Shown piece after piece: positions 54,996-64,000 of a stretch of DNA of 64,000 bases; position 1 is the first letter of the stretch; every line of letters begins with the position of its first letter. Made by a program: the position numbers and the translations under genes. The notes beneath the pieces are model-generated. The model searched no databases. It was not told where the DNA came from and saw nothing but the letters and a program-made list of their open reading frames with translations. Source of the stretch: Coniella vitis. Taxonomy: Eukaryota; Ascomycota; Sordariomycetes; Diaporthales; Schizoparmaceae. The stretch lies in contig WUJK01000014.1 in NCBI GenBank assembly GCA_011317545.1, forward strand, positions 744,001 through 808,000. The letters are read 5' to 3'.

Positions 54996-57028
54996 GGGGC
55001 GAGTCAGCGGGTCTGGCCGCTAGAGGGCAGCGAAACATGCTAGAAATCATGCGACCACCGAGCCAGCCCGCTGGGCCCCGAGCAAGCAAAGGAGATGGAT
55101 GGGTTCTTGTCCATCAATTGCTCAAAAGGGCGCCCGGCTGGCTATGCCGGATGGGCGCTGCAACGCCCCGCCGCGACTCCCCTCGTAGCTTCACATACAG
55201 TACTATGTACTGGCGGTCGCCAGAGCGAGATTGGTTTTGTGCCGGGCCTGGCTTACACCTGTCGCAAGCCCGATTTCACGCGCTGGGCCAGTCGCATCTC
55301 GTCTCTGTATTCGTAGCATCACATTACGATATCAACTGATGGCAGCAAAGTCAAGCCCCCGGTCCTCCAGGTGTGCTCGAGGCCATTATGAGTCCTGTTT
55401 CCATCCAGCCTTCAGCTGGCCGTGGAGGCCCATCACGCAAGCAAAAAAGAAATAAATTCTCCGCGACCTGCCCGAACCCTTGTCGCTACCTAGGTAATAC
55501 ACAAAGGCAAGCTCATGACGGTATGTTTCTTTTGGTAAAAGTCTTTGCTACCTAGTTAGTTCCTTGTTTTTTTTTTTTGTTTTCTTGTTTTTTCTTCTTC
55601 TCCCCCTCCTTCCGTCCTCTGCGTTGATGTTTGGGCTGATCACGTAGCCAGACTGAGGGTTAGGACGAAGGACCGCTGCCTCCGCGGCTGCCAGCATCCC
55701 CGTCCACCGTCCATCGTAAATGGGCACGGCTGGGCGCGACCAGCCCCCAGAAGGGTACCATCATTTGCCCTTAGGATTGCTAGGATGCTTCGCACCTGGC
55801 CAGGCTTGCCAGCCTGCCAGCCTTGCTCGGTATGCTATGATAGTACACCAGCTAAGCACGGCAAATACCCATTGTTGGTGGACCTCAACCTGGGCGATGG
55901 ATGCAGGCTTACGTACACGGTATCAATTGTGGGAAAACCGAGAGTGTCCAGAGCGCAAGCCCAGGCCCGGAACGGAACACCCCAGAGACCGCTGCTTCTC
56001 GAGGCCCGCGCTGCATCCATCGGCACTTGGGATTCTCTGCCGTCGTAGCCTTGCAGACACACAATGCTCTTTGTTACAACGATTTAAAGATCCCTAGGCC
56101 CACTTCAGATACTCTTTTTTTCTGCTCAAGTGCCGTGGGACAGCGGGTGGCTTCATGAAGAACAAGGTGGCGGCTGGCCAGGCTGCTATCATAGTAATAT
56201 AGGCCTGGCTGCCAAGCTGCGAGGCCAGTAGAGGACCCAAAAAGCTTAAACCAGGAAAAAATAGGGGGCATCAGAGAATCGCATCGTTGCTATGCTCTGT
56301 TGGCGGCAGTCTGAGAAGTAAGCTAGCGTAGTAGCACTAGGGCATTTGGAAATTGGCAGCGAAGATATGGCGATAATCAGGGAGAAATTCTGCCTGGCAA
56401 GCCAGCGGGAAGAAGAAAAAAACGGTTGCCAATCCCAACAGTGCTGGTTTCACAATGGCAAGCGGCAGGTTAGGTGCTGTAGCCGTTGGCTTAGCACCTA
56501 CTACATACTAAGTACGTGGGTATGTACCTGTTGATTTACTTACACAGTACATGAGCTCTGTGCCTGGGCAGCTGCTTACCTTATATTAGGTAGTACATAG
56601 AATTCTGTACATAACTAGGTACCTAAGTAGCGCACATAATATCGCTTTCTAAGGCAACCTCCCCCCTTGGGCTGCACTGAGCTTGGTCCTCCTTCTCCAA
56701 CCAGACAGGGCTAGAGCCCAAAAGCAAGTCCCCGCCCCAAGCACTCAAGCACCCCAGCACCCCAGCAGCACCCAAAGGCCCCTAGACCCCAGCTAATGCT
56801 GCACCCCCATGCCCCAAGGGCCGCAAGGCCCCAGGGCTTCGACGTGACTTCATGCGCTTGCTCCTTCTTCCTCGCCCATTCTGTTGCCCTTGACTGTGCA
56901 GCTTGCCTTGCCGCTGCCGCTGCCACTGCTCTGCACCACCACCCGCGCCCGCCCGCTCGCTCGCTCACTTGCCACCACCATTCACCCCCATCCGTCATCC
57001 ACCATACACACTCGTCCAACACGGCGGC

Positions 57029-57054
57029 CACCACCACCACCACCACCACCACCA
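57029..57054 (+). repeat. CAC trinucleotide tract
   Basis: About eight CAC units in the probable cdc42 leader. Confidence 0.8.
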
Positions 57055-57761
57055 AAAGCAGTCCGTCAGTCCGTCAGTCACCGTGCCCGCGAGGCTGACC
57101 CCCTCGCTGTCCATCTAGTCCAATTGATTTCAGGCTCGACCTGCCAACTCAAAGCACCTGGCCACCACGCATGTGCTGATCCCATCGTGACGGCTCCTTT
57201 CTCTAAGCTCCCGTCCTTTTGCACACCCGTCGCCAACTCTTTCTTCCCTCTTTTTCTTCCACTTCTCATTCTGGCCCTTCCTTGACCGCCCGCTTTTTTT
57301 TCTCTCTCCCTCCAACGGATTTCTACCTCGGTCCTCCGTCCACGGCCGCTGCATCAAGCAGAACATCATCCACCACCACCACCGCCAACCACTACAACCA
57401 CAACTGCCCACTACCAAATCCGCCATTCTACCCTCGACCTGGCCGCGCAGCAGCCCTCTGTCAATCCATCTCGGCATCCCGACCAGCTCTAGATGTCCAT
57501 ATCCTTTGCGCCTCCTTCGTCTTCGTCGTCGAACCCGAGCCTGGAAGATCTGCAAGCAGACTCCGACTCCCCCAAACCCTCTTGATACCTACCTTTCTGC
57601 ACCTTCTCGGTTCAAGCGACTTCTTGTCTTTGCTGAGCACACCACCAGCAGTCCTCGTGCCGTGCTCCTTGTATCGCGAATCGTTGTCGCATCGATCGAG
57701 TGTTTCAACCCTACAGCATACCCGCTGCCCCCTTTGAGGTGCAGCACTATCTCTCTCAAAG

Positions 57762-59005
<1,244 letters not shown>

Positions 59006-60597
59006 CCGATGTCTAAGGCTGCGCAGGTGTCCGCTCTGAAGTCCAGGCTGGTCGGACTCTGAAACTACGAACCCGCAGGAACAGAAGCCAAATGGGGATC
59101 ATTGGACAATCGCATGGCTGATACTGCCGTTTTACCATCCATCCCCACAAGATGCGGCATCGATCCCGGCTTGTCGAAAGATTGCTCGTTGGTGGGGAAG
59201 ACTAGGGAAAATGAGCGCAACAGGAAGGTGTGCAAAGCACACCTCGGATCTCAGGCCTGATTCTGGATTTGCACATACTAGCCTGGAAGTGAACGAGCAG
59301 GCTCTGAACCTGTCTGTGGACATCCCTTATTTTCCGGTGGACACGGGCTAGGTTCGAGAGAAGAAACGAGAACTGCAAAGTGCTGAGGAGAGGGAGAGAG
59401 CCTCTCTCTTTTTTCTCTGTTTTCTTTTCCTTTTTTTATTAGATTTGGACGCGTTGGTCATTTTTCCTCACCCCGTTTGAAGCGAACTTTTTTTTTTACC
59501 ACCTTTTCAATATGAACGAACAGAGAGTCGAGTTCTTCCTTTTCCCCTTTCTGTTTTCTCTTCCTCGCCTTGCTGCGCTTGGGTCTTGTATATGGTGTCC
59601 ATCTAGGCCCTGTTGACCAACTCAATTGCAGAGCCACAGTCGAGTGAATCCCCATTGTAGTACGTGTGTCTTGACAGTTGCTGTAAGCATATACAGGCTG
59701 GTAAGTGATGTACTAAGTACTGTTGACACCTTGAAGCAAATGTTGAGGTAGTCCTCGTCACCAGATTCATACATGGTCTTTCAATCGGCGGGAAGGATCA
59801 AGATTGGAGTCCGTTGAAGCTACCCAGATATATGCCCCTTACGTAGAGCCATGCAGAAATTAAGAGATACTACTAAGCTCTGATGCATTGCTTACCTGGA
59901 CCGGTTTTAGCTACAAATTCATCGTACTTATGGAGGTGGTCATTGTGTGTACTACATACTACTTTAATTGTACGTTGGCGCTTCTTATCAACCCTCTCCA
60001 CTTGGGCACTGCAACTTTTTTTGCCGGGCTGGTTGGTGTCGATTGGATGGGGAAGAGAGAGGGGGGGGGGAACGTTAAATACATGCTGCCGCGATTATCT
60101 CATATCAATATGTATTATGCCCAGCATGCGGAGAGTCATTCGATGTTTGATGATGTGTTTGTGTGTTGATAGATAATAAAATATCGTTTTTGGGGAGGGG
60201 TTTATACACACATATTATCAATCAACGCCTTTTGGATTCCAATGTGTATATAAGTACCTAGGCAGGTAGGTATAGCAGTGATAGGTGAGCCTTATTTCGT
60301 CCTCTCTCTCTCTCTCTCTCTTTTGACATATCATTATTTTATATACCTGAGCCCTGGCTGGACAGTCTACTTATCTCTCTCTATGATCCATCAGACACGA
60401 GGCGAAATCACGACACCGTTCATCTCCGCTGTACTTGCTTTGGGCACGCTGTGTTTTCTTAGCACACACGACCCCGCGCGCGTCCCCTTGGTTTCGGAGG
60501 ATATACATATATACTTGGCTTAATAGCCAAAGTAAAGAAAAAGAAAAACGAACAAGAAGGAGAAGGAGAAGGAGATTTAAACAACCAGCGCAAAGAA
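59006..60597. other. Intergenic
   Basis: 1.6 kb with no supported gene. It has a run of 10 G (60061-60070) and a CT tract (60301-60322) in the probable promoter of the ureohydrolase. Confidence 0.5.
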
Positions 60598-62399
60598 ATG
60601 AGAGGTCCTCAGCTCCTCTACCTTGCCGCCATCGCGCTGGCGAGCTCGTCCTGGTTTGCGGCTGCATGCGGAGGTCATGGTAATGATGACGGGCATGAGT
60701 GGACGGCGGAGGAGTTGGCGGAGTTGGAAAATAAGTGGGGGATGGAGGTTCGTTGACCTTTTTTTTTGTTTCTGTTCTGAAGCAGTGAGGGGAGCGAGGG
60801 AAAAGGGGGGGGGGGAAGCAAGTCTGTCGATCTGTGCTTTCAATCACTGGTGTCGTTGCTGGAGAGCGGAGAACAAGAGCGAAGAAGCAACAAGCGTTTT
60901 GATGGCGGTCGAATGGGTGTTCGAAAACGAGATGGGAGCGGCGGTCAGTATCAGACACCGCGCAGCTTCTTGGTTGATACGAATCTTGACCGCTTGCACT
61001 GGAACAAAAGCACCATTGGTGTGCGAGAACAACGCACTGCGGGAAGCGACATGCTTTTCCATCATGGCAATCTACTACTTATCTACACCGCCAATTATCA
61101 GTCACAGGAAACCATGCAATGAGGCTGACACAGCAGATAAACAGTGGCCGTACAGTGGCATCGGCAGCTTTGCGCACCTCGAGCACACAAAGTGCCTGAC
61201 AACGCCCACGGAGCTATTCGATATTGCTATCATCGGGGTGCCGTTTGATACGGCTGTGAGCTACAGGCCAGGTGAGTGATGGTGGCACTCGTCCTCCCGC
61301 GCATTTTCACTTCCCCCACCCCCTCCCTCCAAGACCATGCCCTGAAGATAAATGATTTAAGAATCGTTTCAAGCTAACCTTTCTTCACCACCATCGCAGG
61401 AGCTCGCTTCGGGCCGCGCGCCATTCGCCAGGCGTCGTCGCGCCAGACGAGCTTCCGCGGCTTCAACCCGCGCGCCAACATCAACCCTTACCAAAATTGG
61501 GCCAAGATTCTCGACTGCGGCGACGTCCCTGTGATTCCCGTCGACAATGCAGTGGCACTACGGCAAATGACTGAGGCGTTTACGGAGCTGGGCAGCCGGA
61601 AGCCCGTGTCGCCGCTTCTGCAGAAACCCAAACTGATTACCCTTGGGGGTGACCACAGCTTGGCTTTACCGGCGTTGCGGGCGCTCAAGTCTATTCACGG
61701 GAAGCCATTGAGGGTGTTGCACTTTGATGGTAAGGAAACCTAGAACGAGAAGGAGAAACGTAAAGAGCTGGGATAGGCTAACGCAAAGACAACACAAACG
61801 CAGCGCATCTCGATACCTGGCACCCAGCCAAGTATCCCAGTTCATGGCCCTCAGACCAGGCACATTTCAGCCACGGCTCCATGTTCTGGCTCGCCGGCCA
61901 AGAGGGCCTCCTGGTCAACGACACCTCGCGGCCCTCGGTGCATGCTGGCCTGCGAACGCGGCTGTCAGGCACAAGTTGGGCAGACTTTGAGGACGACACG
62001 GCGCAGAACTGGCTGCGAATCGTGGCGGACGATATTGATGATCTTGGCACGGCAGGCGTGGTGAAAACCATCCTCGACGCCATCCCCGCCGACGACCCCG
62101 TGTACTTGTCTATTGACATTGACGTGCTAGACCCGGCCTTTGCACCTGGCACGGGAACCCCAGAGCCGGGCGGCTGGACAACGCGCGAGCTGATTCGGAT
62201 TCTGAGGGGCATTGAAGGGTTGAATGTGGTTGGGGCGGATGTGGTGGAGGTGGCGCCCGCATATCAGGGTAGGGGAGAGGAGACGGCGCTGGCGGCTGCG
62301 CAGGTGGTGTATGAGATATTGAGCTCTGTTGTGAAGAGGGGGATGCTGGAGATGGGGAAGGAGGATGCTGTGGCTGAGGAGGTCAAGGATGAGTTGTAG
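60598..62399 (+). CDS. Agmatinase-like ureohydrolase with signal peptide and KDEL
   Basis: Four exons, 60598-60747, 61145-61271, 61400-61729 and 61804-62399, give 400 residues. The first intron is 397 bp (donor GTTCGT); phases agree and [13 protein letters not shown] is restored. Ureohydrolases hydrolyse agmatine, arginine or guanidino acids to urea with two Mn ions. Metal ligands are present: GGDHS (His178), DAHLD (Asp202, His204, Asp206) and SIDIDVLDP (Asp307, Asp309). The N-terminus [20 protein letters not shown] is a good signal peptide and the last four residues are KDEL, so the protein probably sits in the ER lumen. [14 protein letters not shown] and [15 protein letters not shown] are agmatinase/guanidino-acid branch text. 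The exact substrate is not predictable. Exon edges in the first intron are less certain than the others. Confidence 0.92.
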
Positions 62400-62970
62400 A
62401 TGGTTATTTTGGATGGTGTTATGGTGGTGTTGCTGTTGCTTCAGATTTGGTGCTGAGTATTGTGATCTTGGCGCACAGAGCAGCTCTTTGAGAGCTCGAA
62501 AGAGGAGACGGATGGACTGTAAGAAACTATATCTGATCAGCGTTCTTCAAAGCCAGATAGATGGTGAGCACAGCTTATCAAAACAAGAAGGCACCAGTGC
62601 TAATCCTGCAATCTGAAGGGTTGAAACATCCAATATCAGCTATCTCGGTGGTGACGCTGGCTTGAGACTTGGGACTTGGTGGGTGAGTCAAAGCCCAAAA
62701 AGAAAAAGTGACACAGTGACATGTGAGTGAGTCAAACCCCCCACCGAGCACACAGCGACAGCGGCAGTGGCAGGTGCAGCCCACTCCAAAGCTGCCTCCC
62801 TTATCTTTTCGCAAACTCCACCACAGCCCAACCCGATTGTTTACGTTTGTGTTGTCGACGTTCTTGCCTCAATTTCACTCTGACTGTCACTGCCCTCAGT
62901 CGAGCCCCCCGTAGTGTCTGCCAGCCAGCCTACCAGTTCAATTGGACAGGACAAAGCAAAAGCACCCACA
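62400..62970. other. Intergenic before AsnRS
   Basis: 571 bases between the ureohydrolase stop and the AsnRS start, with a C-rich leader just before the start. No gene seen. Confidence 0.55.
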
Positions 62971-64000
62971 ATGGCTGCCATCCAAGAGCTCGCTGAGCGC
63001 GTCAAGCCCGAAGGGGACAGCAAGATCTACATCGACACCGACGCCGGCTTTGACGATGCCACCGCCGCCGACGGCACCGAGGTCAAGCCGTACAAGTCGC
63101 TCGCCTACGCCATGATTGCCCACCTCGAGCGCCCCGCAGCCACCTCGTACCTGACGCGCGCCTCCAAGACGGGCGACGACCCCGCTGCCGCCCTGCAGTG
63201 GAAGGAACCCGCCAAGAGCGCCGTCAAGAAGGCCAACTCGGCCGTCGATGCCCACAAGAAGAAGCTTGCAAAGAAGGCTGCCACCGACGCAAAAGAGGAA
63301 GAGGCCAAGAAGCAGCGTCTCGGCAACCTCGAGGAGGCTAAAAAGGTCGTCATCAAGCAGGACCCTAGCTTGCCTGAGGCCAGGCGCATCCGCATCGACG
63401 ACAAGAACATTGCGTTGGGCGAGGGCGACAAGCAGGGCGAGAGAGTCAAGGTCTATGGTCGTATCGACCAGCTACGACCGCAGAAGCAGGCTGTAAGTAG
63501 AAGTGGTCTATATTTGCGCACGACAATTGACAGGCGAGTCTTTGGCTGACAACACATTTACACCCTCACGACAGACCTTCATCGTCTTCACTGACGGCTA
63601 CGGCTCCCTGCAGTGCATATTACCCACTGGCCCTCTGACGCAGACATACGATGCTTTGACCTTTGCCAGAAGTACCTCGCTTGTTCTGTACGGTGAAATG
63701 AAGAAGGCCCCGCCCGCAGCAAAGACGCCCGACAACCGCGAGTTGCACGTCGACTACTACGAAGTGATTGGCGCCGCGCCCACCGACAAGGACGCCATCA
63801 CCAACAAGGTCTCGCATACCCAGGACCCCTGGGAGGCCGACATGCTCGACAACCGCCACCTCGTGCTGCGCGGCGAAAAGGCCTCATCTGTCATGAAGAT
63901 CCGCGCCGAGGTCGACTACGCCTTCCGCCACCTCTACAAGCAAATGAAGATCCGCCAAGTGTCGCCGCCCGCACTCGTCCAGACGCAGGTCGAGGGTGGC
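62971..64000 (+). CDS. DED81: Cytosolic asparaginyl-tRNA synthetase (N-terminal part)
   Basis: Exons 62971-63492 and 63575 onward; the gene runs off the right edge. The 82-bp intron is GTAAGT...GACAG. The start is the first ATG of the frame (acaATGgctgcc); upstream codons lack an ATG. The N-terminus KIYIDTDAGFDDATAADGTE and the Lys-rich helical extension (AVDAHKKKLAKKAATDAK) are typical of fungal class II AsnRS. The OB-fold anticodon-binding domain follows: VKVYGRIDQLRPQKQ joined to TFIVFTDGYGSLQCIL. MLDNRHLVLRGEKASSVMKI marks the hinge to the catalytic domain, which begins at AEVDYAFRHLYKQMKIRQVS and is cut. The enzyme charges tRNA-Asn with asparagine. Confidence 0.95.

Larger units (their letters stand above)
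53113..57761. other. Large intergenic region and long leader before cdc42
   Basis: 4.6 kb without a supported gene. A 268-codon plus-strand frame at 54533-55339 and a 98-codon minus-strand frame at 54022-54318 are discussed elsewhere. The last 900 bases are C-rich and pyrimidine-rich and contain a (CAC)n tract (57029-57054), consistent with a long cdc42 5' leader. ACTATGTA motifs cluster at 54,460-55,209. An AAGC repeat lies near 53,665-53,690. Confidence 0.5.

Noticed and set aside
54533..55339. 268-codon plus-strand open frame
   Set aside because: Composition is odd (KKKKKGGRKKKT from an A-rich tract), no family text, many overlapping frames, and it spans several ACTATGTA palindromes typical of intergenic DNA here.
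60301..60322. CT tract as a regulatory element
   Set aside because: A plain dinucleotide run; nothing ties it to a promoter function.

Overview
The window looks like a chromosome segment of a filamentous ascomycete (Pezizomycotina, most likely a sordariomycete). The evidence is short GT-AG introns of about 65-160 bp in compact conserved genes, a Neurospora-type repeat-induced point mutation (RIP) landscape, and gene content typical of filamentous fungi: CDC42, SUR2, TCTP, MTW1, VMA22, a pentatricopeptide protein and asparaginyl-tRNA synthetase. I do not name a species.

Layout. (1) 0-6.4 kb is the edge of a decayed secondary-metabolite locus. On the minus strand lie broken pieces of a highly reducing polyketide synthase (methyltransferase, enoylreductase and ketoreductase parts). 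A probable P450 fragment follows, then two SAM-dependent methyltransferase genes. The first of these has an in-frame TAG 30 codons before the natural-looking end. (2) 6.4-8.6 kb is gene-poor, with a tRNA-Ala carrying an intron and a duplicated 5' half of the same tRNA. (3) 8.6-24.4 kb is a retrotransposon block almost free of CpA and TpG. It holds two complete chromodomain-type Ty3/Gypsy elements and a solo LTR, each with a 5-bp target-site duplication. All coding parts are wrecked by C-to-T and G-to-A changes. Both elements show an apparent antisense reading frame between pol and the 3' LTR. (4) 24.4-30.3 kb is sparse, with a tRNA-Ser, a three-copy repeat and relics. (5) 30.3-64 kb is ordinary euchromatin with eleven conserved protein genes in mostly convergent or divergent pairs, separated by intergenic regions of up to 5.4 kb.

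The conserved genes are housekeeping or cell-biology genes and do not form one pathway: an AMPK-type glycogen-binding domain protein, sphinganine C4-hydroxylase, TCTP, a proline-rich Aim3-like protein, kinetochore Mis12/Mtw1, a mitochondrial PPR protein, a histidine phosphatase, a V-ATPase assembly factor, Cdc42, an agmatinase-like ureohydrolase and cytosolic AsnRS (cut by the window end).

Most notable: antisense ORFs in the two chromoviral elements, one ending tail-to-tail with pol with overlapping stop codons; an agmatinase-family protein with both a signal peptide and a C-terminal KDEL; a strongly over-represented palindromic element built on ACTATGTA in intergenic DNA from 33.8 to 55.2 kb; and LTR outer ends that escaped RIP while the rest was saturated.
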